Source: Anisus vortex (taxonomy: Eukaryota > Mollusca > Gastropoda > Planorbidae). Taken from it: DNA of 64,000 nucleotides. Shown here one piece after another: positions 1 to 10,686 of this stretch; within the stretch, counting starts at the first letter, position 1, and each line of letters opens with the position of its first letter. The position numbers were made by a program, and so were the translations under genes. The stretch covers positions 13,733,279 through 13,797,278 of the forward strand of contig OX421509.1 in assembly GCA_949126835.1 (NCBI GenBank). The letters are read 5' to 3'. Under the pieces are notes generated by a model, which did no database searches, was not told where the DNA came from, and saw nothing but the letters and a program-made list of their open reading frames with translations.

Positions 1-86
1 CTTTCAAAAGCAAAACAAAATAAATAAAAAAAACACGGGGATTTGGATAGTAATGAAACAACAGTGATACACATAGGACCATAGTT

Positions 87-305
87 CTAGAACACACGTC
101 GCCAACAAGAATCTTCCAGGTATACAGATCCTGGGCCATTTTTCTCTACCTGCCCCAGGTATATCCCTTGTTTCTTGGCGTCATCCTCCAAGTCTCGTCT
201 CCAGGTGTTTCTAGGTCGACCGTTATGTCTTTTTTCCCCCTTGCGACTGCAAGTGAGGGTATGCCTGGTTATGCTGTAAGCCTGTCTTCTGAAGGCATGA
301 TCGAT
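87..305 (-). pseudogene. LINE reverse transcriptase C-terminal fragment
   Basis: The minus strand encodes HNGRPRNTWRRDLEDDAKK and GIYLGQVEKNGPGSVYLED before a stop. GRPRNTWRRDLE..AK is the well-known C-terminal end of many non-LTR retrotransposon polyproteins. It is 5'-truncated. Confidence 0.7.
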
Positions 306-312
306 TATTGAT

Positions 313-757
313 TTCCAGGGAGACAACAATAAAAATAAAGATTGTCTGACAGAATATTCACAACTGACAAGAGTAAAACCAAACGTTATATTACTAAACC
401 TAGAAACACACGAGGACAGAAGGGCAAAGAGTAAAGTAGTAATTATACAGTAAGGCATTAAATTCTAATTTAGAAATACAACACAAAGACAATCTGTCAT
501 AATGCTTAGATAAACATAAGGACATGAACACTTTCCTTATCCCCTATGCGAGAACAAATGCTTATAAGTGCTCTTTCTTCCTGAGTGGTATCTGGGTATG
601 TAATAGGTTGCCCGAACAAGCCAGGAAAACCAGTAACTTAACATCATTCAAAACACTGTTAGAGGTGCAGACTAGACTCTATCCACGTATGTGCGTAGGA
701 CGCAACAATCTTCTTTATAGTAGGGCCGTCTGTAAGAAGAAGATAAGAGATGTATAA
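313..757 (+). pseudogene. 5'-truncated LINE 3' end, SFFPSGI family
   Basis: The plus strand carries RTNAYKCSFFLSGIWVCNRL, then PEQARKTSNLTSFKTLL, the C-terminal signature of a non-LTR retrotransposon. It is followed by a 3' end with AAGAT-type repeats. The same family recurs at 1852, 3755, 4490, 14150, 21757, 30985, 33000 and 37713. Confidence 0.7.
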
Positions 758-927
758 AGCCTAAGAGATTAGTGGACCCATCAATTACGGCAACATTTAA
801 ATAAGACATGTTTACACATCTTGTTTACGACGCAAACAAAAAATGTAGATGGTTTTTATAAACTCAATTAGAATTCACACTAACCTATTTCTGATAGTAA
901 AATGTGATCTCGCAACTTCTATATTAG

Positions 928-1077
928 GAAATTTAGATTTTGATGTTGAGAGTTTCGGCGTACTACTTCAAGACTATGACAATAGCACGTGTGTAAACAA
1001 CCGGAAGGGCCCTTTGCGCATCTCTTTCCCGAGGCAGGAGTACTTCACCTGGATGCGAATCATCTTAAAATCCAAAG
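928..1077 (+). CDS. Gene A exon: N-terminal half of galactose-binding-like domain 1
   Basis: This 150-bp exon runs from acceptor TATTAG to donor GTAGGT and is phase 1 at both ends. It carries the pattern VLLQDYDNSTC followed by PLRISF and TWMRIILKSK, which aligns with the same exon in B (VLQDNDEKTC, WLRVVLKEK) and C (LADNDDNTC, WLRIMV). The exact 150-bp length is shared by all three genes. Confidence 0.85.
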
Positions 1078-4000
1078 GTAGGTAGAGTCCAGAGACAAGG
1101 CCGTTATTGTATAGCTCGGGGCAGGGGCGTAACTAGGGAAAATGGCGCCATGGGCGTGGACTGGTATCAACGCCTTATTAAAATGTTAGTTTTACAATGT
1201 ATATAAATACATACATATACAAGCTAAATTGCCCGGGGGAGGAAATACATAGACCTATGCCTACAGCCACCGATAAGAATTTTATAAACTGCAATGAAAA
1301 GAAAAACGGGGCTCGGTGGCCGTGCGGTAGCGCGTTCGGCTGGAGTATCGAAGGTGCCTGGTGAAGGATGAAATTTTTTCCCTGGAGGATGTCCCTGAGT
1401 CTATCCAGCTCTGATGGGTAACTGACCTTAGTTGGGGTAAAGTAAAGGCGGATGTGCATAGTGCTGGCCACACAATCACCTAGTATGCCGTGGCCACGGA
1501 AACTGGTGAACGCTGCTTCACCGGCCCTATGGATCAATTCGGTTCGACAGAATACTTAATTTTTACTTTACTTAATGAACAGAAAGCTTAATAATTTTTT
1601 TAAAAATATACAATTACTAATTATTTACTGAAAACATTTAGGCTAGTAAAATTAAAATAAATATTGTTATCGTGTTAAAAATAGGCAAGTCTTTTCATTT
1701 AAAAAAAAAAGTTTTGACCTATCTCTGTTAGAGAAACGAACACCCGTCTCTCTAATGTCTAAGATATGATTATTAGATTTACTTAGCCAAAACATTTTAG
1801 AAAAACTTTAAGTTCTGAAATTCCTTACAATCCTTAAAAAAAAAAACAAAGAGAACAATAAGTACTCATTCTTCCCGAGTGGCATCCGAGCATCGAATGG
1901 GTTGCCTGAACAAGCCAGGAAAGCCAGTAATTTAACATCATTTAAAACACTCACGAAAATGCAAGACTAGACTTAGACCATGGATGAGCGTAAGACCCAA
2001 TAATCTTTTTTATAGAGGAGCGTCTGCAATACATTAGATAGAACTCTTGTCATCCACAGATCAACTTCAAGGCTTCAATCTCTTAGTGGACGCTTGGCAA
2101 GACTTTAACGCCAACTTCATCTTTCAGGACGAGGTGACGATAGACATTCGGACGAGCTTCACTTACAAGATGGCCGAGAATGTCGAGCTGAGCTGGACTG
2201 GCACCAAGTCCCTGTGCACGGTCTACATGCACGGAGGTCAGCTGACGTCCGGTTAAAAGGGGGAGGGGGGCAATGAAAAGTTGTTCAGTTCTGTTCAGAA
2301 TGTGTCAGATGTGTTATGACACGTGTGTTATTACAGGCATATCATTAAATCTTATTGCGAGAATTAAATACAATATAACAAATCTAACACCAAAAAAATA
2401 AAAATAAATAAATAGGTAAATTTATTTTCAACCTTTAATTAAAAATAACAAATTTCTCCACTGTTTAAAGTTACATCAAAATATTCCATTGGGACAATTA
2501 AAGCAGCGTTAACAAGTCTCTCTGGCTACTGCAGACAAAGGGATGTGTGGCTAGTACAGTGCTCAGTTGCCTTTACTGTTCTCTCAACAAGTATCATGTA
2601 TCCATCGGTGCTTGGTCGTCTCAGTACGGGCGGCTGGGCATTGTGCTGGCCACCTCAATCCCCCAGTAAGCCGTGACCACAAAAAGTGGTGAAACGCTGC
2701 AAAAAAAAAAAAAAAAAGAAAACAGACGCTACATATCTATCAATTTGGTCCGACGGGATTACTACTTTAGTTTACTTGCATTAATCAGAGTAATGTTTGA
2801 TGATTACAAATGATGAATAATCTCAGGTTTCAGTAACGTCAGAATTCTATATAGATACTTGATAGCACAGTGTGGAGTTTTTGTTCTTTTTGTTTCTCTT
2901 GTATTGTTCAGGTCGCAACATGGCGCTGAAGCAGAAGGCTTACTTCAACGCCTCTGGCGCCAAGTCCACGACCGGGGTGGTCGACGGCTATCACTGGAAC
3001 GCCTTCACCTGCTTTGGGGCGTGGAGACAGTGGGAGATCCACTTCACGAGCCCCATACAACTTCACGAGATCATCATGTATAGGAAGATAGGTAGGTTTG
3101 AACTAGAAACCTTCTTCTGAAGTGATGTATAGGAAGATAGTTAGGCTGGAGCTAGAAACCTTCTTCTGAAGTCATGTATAGGAAGATAGTTAGGCTGGAG
3201 CTAGAAACCTTCTTCTGAAGTCATGTATAGGAAGTTAGGCTGGAGCTAGAAACCTTCTTCTGAAGTCATGTATAGGAAGATAGTTAGGATGGAGCTAAAA
3301 ACCTTCTTCTGAAGTCATGTATAGGAAGATAGTTAGGCTGGAGCTAGAAACCTTCTTCTGAAGTCATGTATAGGAAGATAGTTAGGCTGGAGCTAGAAAC
3401 CTTCTTCTGAAGTCATGTATAGGAAGATAGGTAGGCTGGAGCTAGAAACCTTCTTCTGAAGTCATGTATAGGAAGATAGGTAGGCTAGAGCTAGAAATCT
3501 TCTTCTGAAGTGATGTATAGGAAGATAGGTAGGCTGGAGCTGGAAACCTTCTTCTGAAGTCATGTATAGGAAGATAGATAGGCTGGCGCTGGAAACCTTC
3601 TTCTGAAGTCATGCATAGGAAGATAGGTAGTCTGTAACTAGAAACCTGCTTTTGAAGTAGGCGTGATCGCTTTCAGAGATGTTGGTCCGTAGGGTTAGTG
3701 AAGCAGCGATATTTTCGGACACGAGAGGATTCAGTGACCAACACAATGCCCAGCGCCCTTTCAATTTCCTACATGTATAAAGACAGGCATTGAATTCTGA
3801 CTTAGAAATAAGAGACAATAATAACCTGTTACAATGCTTAGGTAAACATAAAGTCAGAAACACGTTTCTCATCCCTTATGCCAGAACAAATGCATATAAG
3901 TACCCTTTTTTTCCCGAGTGGCATCCGGGCATACAATGGGCTGCCTGAACAAATTACCTTACATCATTTTAAACAATAATAAAAATGCAGGACTAGGCTT

Positions 4001-7000
4001 AGATTACGTATGAGCGCAGGACGCAATAATCTTCGTAACAGAAGGAACGTCTATAATATAAAATTATAAGATATGCCGTAATTGTTTTGGTAACCTTTTT
4101 TTCTTCTTCCAAAAACCAGACAATTTTAACTTCAGCGCGCCTCCTCGCTTCGCCATCAGCGTCCGGAGCGCGGACGACGACGTCAACTGCATCACGGACG
4201 ACTACCGGGCCTACCCGGGGCCCTACATCCGGATCTCCACCCTGGAGGAGCACGCCGTGAAGGCCATCGCGATGTACCAGTTCCACGTGGAGAACGAGAG
4301 CAACATGTCTGTCTGTGAGCTGGTGGCCTACGGCGGTAACCATAGCAATGAAATTGATGGGAAACCTGGCCTCGATTTTACGAACCCGCCAGGTGGTGGG
4401 GGGGGGGGGGGGAGGGAGAAGGGAGGGAGGTACATAAATGTCCGTTAAATTGAGGTCAGTTTGTTGTCTTACGGTAGAGGGTTTACAACACTAATACAAA
4501 TGCAAGACTAAACTTGGACTAGGGATGAGCGCAGAGTTCCAGGGCAGACCTCATTAAGACTTAATTTGCCGTCCCCCCTCCCCCCGAAAGTGTCGCCCCT
4601 GGTCAAATGCCCCTATGTGTGGGCACTGGATGAGCGTAGGACGCAATAACTTTCTTTAAAGAAGGAGCGTTTGTAACATATAAGATAAGAGGATGCATAT
4701 GTTTGCAAGCTTCTATAATTAGATTCTGAGTTGTTGGGTTAAGGGACATTATGCTGTGTCTCTGAAAATCTAAAGATTTCAAGGAATGATTGGTTTCTCC
4801 TTAGACCAGGGATCGGCAAATTATGACACGCTTGCCAGACATGGCACGCGGAACGATTTTCAAATGGCTCGCGAAAGACCCCCAAAATAGACAATGCAAG
4901 TCTTTCTACAATAAATGGAGTGCTAAAACAAGATACATTTTAGGCTCTTTGCACGCTGAATGAATAAGAAATCCTACTTTGGCACACTTTAATCAAAAGG
5001 TTGCCAATCCCTGCCTTAGACAACTGATCTGTTGTAGTGGAGATTTAAAAAATCCACATAACAAGTTCGAATTAAAGACTTTGAAATAGTGCAGTATGGG
5101 AACATTTTCGAAAATTAGCAATTGTGGCTACAATTTAAGAAATTACGGCAGATTGTGAACAATTTAGAAATACAACTAAACGTGGAAGCAGATATAGCAG
5201 ACTAATGAGTAATTTGATATTTTAAATATTTAATATCATATAATAAGATAGACTATACCTCAAGCTTAGTTTTATTTGTTGTTTCCGTGATGCTGACAAT
5301 GTTTGATTTCATTCAATCAGATGTTCATTCTACCAATCAGATTACACACTATTTTCTTTCAACCAATCAGATCGCACACTATTTTTTTTCAACCAATCAG
5401 ATCGCACACTATTTTCTTTCAACCAATCAGACTGCGCGCCGCCCCTGTACGGCATGAACTGCGAGAAGACTTGCAGCAAGACTTGCCTTTACCAGCGTTG
5501 CCACTACACGGGGGAGTGCTACTCTTGCAAAGCCGGCATGTATGGAGCCAACTGCTCAGGTGAGCCTTTTGTGATCCTTGACCTCTGATGATGTGCAAAA
5601 TGACACCTATAGGCATTTATAGAGATGTTTAGGAAGTTTTCTAGACTTCCAATGCATGGAAACTTGATAGAATAATTAATGGGCAGCTATTCCATATACA
5701 CAATGATAGGAATATATATATATATATAATAGAGCACATAAGTCTAGCTTGCAGAAGTTCGATGCAGAGCTGTGGGTCGGCAGTCTTTTCAGAAGAGTTT
5801 CGTAATCTAATGTGAAAAGAAGTCTGCCTAAGTATTTATCGCCTGTAATAAAAAAAAGAGTGTCCGTCACATGGCTTCGTCCCAAAATTTACGTGGCGCA
5901 CTTAACAATCAATCAATCATGAAAGGCGAAGTTTCCAACCCTACCTAGACAAACACAAAATGTTGCCTTCAAAAGACTTAACGGTGGAGAATTAAATTTG
6001 GGGAATTTACCCATTTTTAAAACCTGTCCACCAATTCATCAACAGCCTCCTGATCAAATCAAAGCAAGTTCTCGGCGTACCGACACCATCAAAAGCAATG
6101 AAGGTAAATCCTATCAATATATAAGCAAGCAGTCCGTTGTCTCCAAAGTACACCATAGGCGTTGACCGCGCTCTTTAAAACAAACAATATGTGCTTGTTG
6201 AGTCGGCCAAGCCCAATACTGACCACGTGTTAAACAGCGGGGAGGCGACCGATAATTGCTTGCCCCCTTGCAATCAACTAGTACATAGGTTCTCAACGGG
6301 GGGCGATATCGCCCCCCGGGGGGCGGTGAGAAGCTTTAGGGGGCCGCTGACATTCCCTGGGGCGATTGGGGGGCGGTGAATAGCAAGTGGGCGGTACAAA
6401 CGTGCTTGATATATTTTAACACCTCAGCGATTTGAATCGATTAGTTTTTGGAGGATGAAATATGATGTAAACGCAAGTGCTGGTAAATATCTAATATCCC
6501 CCAACAGTATGCCTACATATTATTATATTAATAAGAAATAGAAATCGCAGCGACTTTTCGATGAAGTAGGGGCCTATATTTGGCAAATATAGTGTGCGGC
6601 CCGCTGGTCTTGTGGTTGGACTGTCAACCCTGCTTACCGATCACTGTCGCCCTAACATATGCTAATATTAATGATATTTTGATATCAGTTTAACCGAGAT
6701 GTCCTTAATTGTAGCCTATTTTAAATTTTTAGTAGTAGAAAACTGTTATTGTTAAGCGGTATAGATAAGTAGTAATCATACAAACTGGGTAGTTTGAAAA
6801 TATACATATACATTTTTTAGTCATATAATATTTATATAATTTTCAAATACTTTTTACAGTTTGATCATTTCAAAGTTATAAATTGTAAGCCATTTATTTT
6901 TTATAAAAGAAAAAAAATATTAGCTCAAATAAAACGGGCTAATGATCTCCCTTTAAAAAAAAATATGTTTCCACATTTGATTCAATAGTGATGCCGAACA

Positions 7001-9391
7001 AGTTCTGTTTTGTAATATAACGAATATTACTGATTATTAGACCTAAGGCTTTTGCAACCAAAATTTAAACAAAAATGGACAAATTGCTAGCAACACACCA
7101 GGCAAACGATTCGCATTGATTTATTTAAACCTTTTGTTAAGGCAATTGTTTGATCTAGTCCGCCTAAAAGAATTGCGGAAACTATAGTACAGATGGGCGG
7201 AAGGGAGGTGGGCGCTAAAAGATAGTTGGGGGGGGGGCGGTGAGCGAAAAAAATGGAAAAGGGGGCGGTGAGCCTAAAAAGGTTGAGAACCTATGAACTA
7301 GTATCTTGCGCATTTCACAACACGCCCTATATATTAAGGTCAAACTACTATAAAAAGTAAAAATTATTAAATCGGCCATCTAATAATGTAGCGGACTAAT
7401 TAATATCCGGGATTAACTATTTAAGCCTATATCGTCTCGCTATCTAATCTTAGCAAGTATTCCCCAGAAGAAAAGTTCTTTGACGAGGACGATGAGCCCC
7501 CGCTGCCCCCCAAGAAGACGAACAAGGTGAGCGCCGTCCTGGGCAAGTTGATCTTCGTCATCGCCCACGGGGGCGTGGCCATGGTGCTGCTCACCGCTCT
7601 GATTGGCTACCTGATGACGGAGAGGGTCCGGAGACGATCGCTGATGATGTCGCGTGAGATGACCATCAGAGAAGCTCAACTATCATGTAAGGCATGCTCG
7701 TGGCCGCCATCTTGTTTCTTGAGGTTTTGTTTTCATTCTCTCTCCATTAGAGGCCAACCGAAATTCGAAAGTAGGCAAACGCGTCTTTTGACGTAATTTC
7801 GGTTCCGGCCCGAAGCCAAAAAAAGTTACCTCTTGGTAGCCGAAACTGAAATTGACTTTCGGTCAGCAGCCGAATATCTATTTTAACTTTCAAAAAATCA
7901 GACTGCAACGCTAGTGCCGCCATCTATTACTCTGCTTATTGATAATTTCACTTCTGTGTGAAGTAGAAAATTGAAGTTATATAATAAACGGACTATTTAA
8001 TCACCCCCAAAGAATGCCGAAAAGTGTGGGATTACTGTGAAGTCTTTTATTAATTCTTTCGTTTGGAAATTTCGGTTTTATCTTCCGGTTTCGGCCGAAA
8101 GCGTAGTTAAACTTTCGGTTTCGACCGAAAGTCAATTTATAACATTCGGCATGGTTTCGTTTTCGACAGAAAGAACAAAATTTGGTTTTGGTCGGCCTCT
8201 ACTCTCTATCTCTCCAATATCTTTTATTTTTCTCTCTATTCTCTCTAAATGCACACTCTGTCTGTCTCTCTCTTATTAACATTCTCTCTCCATTTCATGC
8301 TTCTTCACCGCCTCCACCCTTTTTTTCACGCTTTCTCTTTCGCCTTCTTTCTCTTTATATTTTTCAACTCTTAATCTACTTCTCTTGGTTTCTCTCTTTA
8401 TTTTTCTCACTTTATCAGTCTTTCATTCTCTCTCTCTCTATCTCTCAAACATCTCTCCCGGACCCTGTTTCTATATCACTCTCCTCTCTCTCTCTCTCTC
8501 TCTCTCTCACTCTTTTACTGTCTCTCTCGCATTCTATAACACTGATTCTCTAACTTATTATTACCTCATTTTCACTATCCATTGCACTGTCTCTATCTCG
8601 ACATCCCTTCTCTCTCTCACTCTCTCTTTCCTTCTATGTATCTTTTTCTCCCAAATTCTTCTCTTACTAAATCTTTCCTTCTCTATATCAATTTCTTTTT
8701 GTCTCGAGTCACCCATCTCTCTCTCTCTCTTTCTCTCTCTTTCTCTGTCTCTTTCTCTCTTTTTCTCTTTCTCTCTCTTTTTCTCTCTTTTTCTCTCTCT
8801 TATTCGCTCTTTCGCTCTATCCTTCTATCTCTCTATTTCTCTCTCTTTTTCTATTTCTCTCTCTCTTTCTTTCTCTCTGTCTCTCTCTCTCTTTCTCTCT
8901 CCCTCTCTTTCTCTCTCTTTCTCGCCCGGCCTTTCGAAGGTTCTGAGTTCGAATCCCTGGTGGGGGTTAGGATTTTTTTTTCCCAGGACTTGAGTGTGTC
9001 CCTGAGACTACCCAGATCTGATGGGTACCTGAAATTAGTTAGGGCATCGTGCCCCCCTCCCCACAAGATTATAATTACTAACGTGTAAATTTACAGTAGC
9101 AGTAATACAATTCTTGATACATTTTCTCTTTCTAAAATTTTAGCTCCTCATGAACGGCCCCAAAGCCAAGAATCCTTACACGCAGAGGCGCTCAAAGAAG
9201 AGCCCCCCGCTCCCTCCTCCCACACACGCCTGAGCCCGTTGCTTTCGCCGACCGAGGACAAATTCACCGCGGCTCAGGCGAGGATACGCGCCATCGCATC
9301 CGGCATTTCGGCCTTCACCTTCAGCACGGAGACCAGAACCAACACGGAGCAGGAGTCGGAAGTGGACGACCAACTTCTAAAGTTCACCTGA
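928..9391 (+). CDS. Gene A: modular single-pass membrane receptor-like gene, 5'-incomplete
   Basis: Seven exons were found by homology to genes B and C and by GT-AG sites: 928-1077, 2060-2236, 2912-3091, 4120-4335, 5431-5559, 7468-7686, 9144-9391. All introns are phase 1, so the exons join without a stop and give 438 residues after a split first codon. Order: first galactose-binding-like domain (about 1-108), second (109-240, ending CELVAYGG), EGF-like module (241-283), acidic and proline-rich stalk, transmembrane helix (about 311-332), basic stop-transfer RVRRR, cytoplasmic tail to the stop at 9389-9391. The signal peptide and any C-type lectin exons, by analogy with gene B, should lie left of the window. 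The likely role is cell-surface recognition of glycans or another ligand; this is inferred from the modules, and no ligand is known. Confidence 0.86.
1186..1245 (-). repeat. SINE-2 3' tail fragment
   Basis: ACAAGCTAAATTGCCCGGGG matches the end of the SINE-2 copies at 43958-44280 and 63465-63860 (ACAAGCTACATTGCCCGGCG). Confidence 0.5.
1308..1573 (+). mobile_element. SINE-1, near full length
   Basis: A tRNA-like head (GGTGGCCGTGCGGTAGCGCG) is followed by a body with TGGCCACACAATCACCTAGT, GTGAACGCTGCTTCACCGGC and a TACTTTACTT tail. It lies in intron 1 of gene A. More than fifteen copies occur in the window in both strands. Confidence 0.8.
1590..1720 (-). repeat. SINE-2 body fragment
   Basis: The stretch ending in AGGCAAGTCTTTT matches, in reverse, the body of the SINE-2 at 63640-63740. 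It is too eroded for borders. Confidence 0.4.
1852..2045 (+). repeat. LINE 3' end, SFFPSGI family
   Basis: The nucleotides GGGTTGCCTGAACAAGCCAG, CATTTAAAACACTCACGAAA and CAATAATCTTTTTTATAGAG match the copy at 313-757. It ends just before the acceptor of exon A2. Confidence 0.65.
2060..2236 (+). CDS. Gene A exon: C-terminal half of galactose-binding-like domain 1
   Basis: The acceptor is CATCCACAG; the donor is GTCAGC, a weak site. The 177-bp exon is phase 1 at both ends. It ends LSWTGTKSLCTVYMHGG, matching LTWKGNKSICSIYIYGG in B and LSWSGQKSVCSVDINGG in C. That closing strand with a conserved Cys is typical of the end of a galactose-binding-like fold. Confidence 0.85.
2624..2772 (+). mobile_element. 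SINE-1 3' part with an internal A tract
   Basis: CATTGTGCTGGCCACCTCAA, AAGCCGTGACCAC and GGTGAAACGCTGC belong to the SINE-1 body. A run of about 17 A interrupts it before the TTGGTCCGAC end. Confidence 0.65.
2912..3091 (+). CDS. Gene A exon: N-terminal half of galactose-binding-like domain 2
   Basis: The acceptor is TTGTTCAG and the donor GTAGGT. The exon encodes GRNMALKQKAYFNASG, then GVVDG, a Cys, WEIHF and EIIMYRK. The series N-x-A ... A-V-D-G ... C ... W-x-x-x-F is the hallmark of fucolectin and F5/8-type C galactose-binding-like domains. The last codons and the donor are the founder of the 49-bp tandem repeat that follows. Confidence 0.86.
3074..3660 (+). repeat. 49-bp minisatellite made of the exon A3 end and its donor site
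   Basis: About 12 units of roughly 49 bp. Each repeats CATGTATAGGAAGATAG, the last codons of exon A3, with the donor-like GTAGGCTGG or GTTAGGCTGG and a conserved AGAAACCTTCTTCTGAAG spacer. The true donor (3092) is in the first unit. Confidence 0.9.
3755..4070 (+). repeat. LINE 3' end, SFFPSGI family
   Basis: It includes ATGCCAGAACAAATGCATAT and CGAGTGGCATCCGGGCATAC (FPSGIRAYNGLPEQ with damage), then CAATAATCTTCGTAACAGAA. It runs nearly to the polypyrimidine tract of exon A4. Confidence 0.65.
4120..4335 (+). CDS. Gene A exon: C-terminal half of galactose-binding-like domain 2
   Basis: The acceptor is AAAACCAG, the donor GTAACC, and the exon is 216 bp with phase 1 at both ends. It ends MSVCELVAYGG, equal to the classic LSLCEVEVYG end of F-type lectin and F5/8C domains. 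The exon is clearly more GC-rich than the flanking introns. Confidence 0.86.
4490..4700 (+). repeat. LINE 3' end fragments, SFFPSGI family
   Basis: Two overlapping pieces: CAAGACTAAACTTGGACTAG near 4502 and TGAGCGTAGGACGCAATAAC with AAGATAAGAGG near 4630-4690. They are separated by a G/C-tract insertion. Confidence 0.5.
4807..5013 (+). mobile_element. Small non-autonomous hAT element (MITE), 207 bp
   Basis: The ends CAGGGATCGGCAA and TTGCCAATCCCTG are inverted repeats. A perfect 8-bp target duplication, CCTTAGAC, flanks it (4799-4806 and 5014-5021), as expected for hAT. Confidence 0.9.
5311..5430 (+). repeat. 30-bp repeat carrying tandem 3' splice sites of exon A5
   Basis: Four pyrimidine-tract plus CAATCAG units end at 5340, 5370, 5400 and 5430, with an older trace at 5320. 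Each upstream site leaves the EGF exon frame open and would add blocks of the type DRTLFSFNQS. Confidence 0.85.
5431..5559 (+). CDS. Gene A exon: EGF-like module
   Basis: This 129-bp exon encodes DCAPPLYGMNCEKTC, then CHYTGECYSCKAG and MYGANCS, with eight or more cysteines in laminin- or MEGF-like spacing. It matches the exon in B (DCSSPNYGMTCSEQC). The acceptor is the last of four CAATCAG sites spaced 30 bp apart; the other three also leave an open frame. Confidence 0.85.
6284..7295 (+). mobile_element. Non-autonomous hAT element, GGGGCG family, 1.0 kb
   Basis: Terminal repeats CATAGGTTCTCAAC and GTTGAGAACCTATG, with G/C-rich subterminal sequence. Perfect 8-bp duplication AACTAGTA at 6276-6283 and 7296-7303. 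The interior is AT-rich without a transposase, and includes a tRNA-like stretch near 6600. It lies in intron 5 of gene A. Confidence 0.92.
7468..7686 (+). CDS. Gene A exon: stalk, transmembrane helix and stop-transfer
   Basis: The acceptor is TTCCCCAG, the donor GTAAGG, and the exon is 219 bp with phase 1 at both ends. It begins with an acidic and proline-rich stalk (FFDEDDEPPLPPKK), followed by the hydrophobic segment LIFVIAHGGVAMVLLTALI and the basic RVRRRS on the cytoplasmic side. Since the exon is phase-symmetrical, skipping it would keep frame and give a soluble product. Confidence 0.85.
7748..8200 (+). mobile_element. Non-autonomous element with CCGAAA repeats, 453 bp
   Basis: The ends TAGAGGCCAACCGAAA and TTTGGTCGGCCTCTA are inverted. 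Flanks CTCTCCAT and CTCTCTAT agree at seven of eight bases. The interior is a mosaic of direct and inverted CCGAAA / TTTCGG words. A second copy is at 25736-27345. Confidence 0.82.
8190..8935. repeat. CT-rich microsatellite in intron 6 of gene A
   Basis: Long (TCTC)n with TTTCTC and other variants. It gives spurious open frames rich in Ser, Leu and Phe. Confidence 0.9.
8926..9042 (+). mobile_element. SINE-1 head fragment
   Basis: GGTTCTGAGTTCGAATCCCT, a polymerase III B-box-like sequence, is followed by GTGTCCCTGAGACTACCCAG and the ATGGGTACCTGAAATTAGTT of SINE-1. The 3' body is lost. Confidence 0.7.
9144..9391 (+). CDS. Gene A last coding exon: cytoplasmic tail
   Basis: The acceptor is AAATTTTAG. 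The frame gives SPHERPQSQES, a proline-rich patch, then TFSTETRTNTEQ and ends DDQLLKFT before TGA. It has no Tyr, so it holds no ITAM or ITIM. It is rich in Ser, Thr, Glu and Pro. It hardly resembles the tails of B and C, except that all three are rich in Thr and Ser. Confidence 0.8.
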
Positions 9392-10295
9392 TGCTCGAAA
9401 ACAGCGGCAGCGGACAACAACAACAACAAAAAAAAAGCAGTATGGACACCGGAACCGGAAGTAACCGGTATCAACCGGAAGTGACTCAATACAGCTATGA
9501 AAAAAATGTGTACAAAAAATAATCTTTTCAAGGGACATAATCTAATGTCATTTGTCCACAGACGTTTAGACTAACTGGATTTCCGAGAGACTACAATTTG
9601 AAGAAGAAAAAAAGAACCGGAAGCGTAAATGATATTTGCATGCGCTTCTTCATGGAAATGTTTTCGCCAAATTACCATTTCCGATACTTTTTTGATATTC
9701 TTATCTTAATATAATTCAGACTTTGGCACGTCGTACCTAAAGAGTGTATCCATGGTGCGTTTTTGTCGGTCGGCAGTTTGTCGTGCGTATGTTTGTGTTG
9801 TATAATCTATACGTCTGTGTGTTTTTAGTTGATATTGACGATACCACGTGCATTAGGGCGAGCACCTTTACGGCGAATTGCCGCGGCTCCTGCAAAAGGA
9901 TGCACGTGAGTTTCAGGCTTATAAGAGGCATTTCAGTTATACCCACATAGGCCTACATATAAAACAAAATACCCAAACAAATACAACGCTTTATCACTTA
10001 CGAACCGGATGTCATTACGACATTATAAACTGAATATAAAAAGCGTATTAGACGTAGCACCTTTAGTTATTAAATGAACGTCAAATAACAATGTGAGTCT
10101 TACGCAACTGTACGTCAGCGAAACTACGTAACTTTTTTTCTGCTGTATGTAATTGCAGTGTGTAAGTCATCTGTGCCAGTTAACGCGGGAAAAAACAAAA
10201 GAATGCATAATATGATGTTGTCGTGTTTTTCTTACTAAAATAGTTTCTTTTTTTTTATATTTATGCAATAAAACCACTTAAACCTTTATAATAAA
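9392..10295 (+). other. Gene A putative 3' untranslated region with two AATAAA signals
   Basis: After the stop there is no further open frame with support. AATAAA hexamers lie at 10267-10272 and 10290-10295, about 0.9 kb past the stop, and are the first good candidates for cleavage signals. The actual end is not visible from sequence. Confidence 0.45.
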
Positions 10296-10686
10296 CTATG
10301 CCTCTTGTGATGTTTTTTTTTAAATCAAATTCTTTTATTACAAAATGTACGTTTCAATATCAGGGCCGAAAGTCTAGGGTCTACTTCCCGCCCAACTCGG
10401 GCGAACAAGTTCTTGCGCCACTTTTAAAAAGAACTTGAAAACATATTATTTTAATATCTACTTTCATTAAACATATGCAGTTCGGTTAATACTACATTTA
10501 TTTGCTTTTTTTCTATGTTTATAAAGTTTTAAGATTAGTAATTAGTTGTTTTTTTATCCTTGTCAGCATAGAGAATTATATATGTGTTATTGGCTGGCTG
10601 TTGTTCAGTGTTAAGTGCGCTCTGAGCTTACATTATGTTTGTTGGCAGCACTATATAAATAGAATTATTATCATTATATAGGCCTA
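10296..10686. other. Intergenic sequence with a LINE 3' tail at its end
   Basis: AT-rich. About 10600-10680 holds GGCAGCACTATATAAATAGA followed by ATTATTATCATTA, the usual 3' end of L2/CR1-like LINEs. Nothing else was recognised. Confidence 0.4.

Noticed and set aside
3999..4343. Minus-strand frame opposite exon A4
   Set aside because: It is a GC-rich shadow of the real exon; the plus strand has splice sites, phase and homologues in B and C.
8182..9088. Ser/Leu/Phe-rich frames
   Set aside because: They read through a CT microsatellite within intron 6 of gene A and a SINE fragment.
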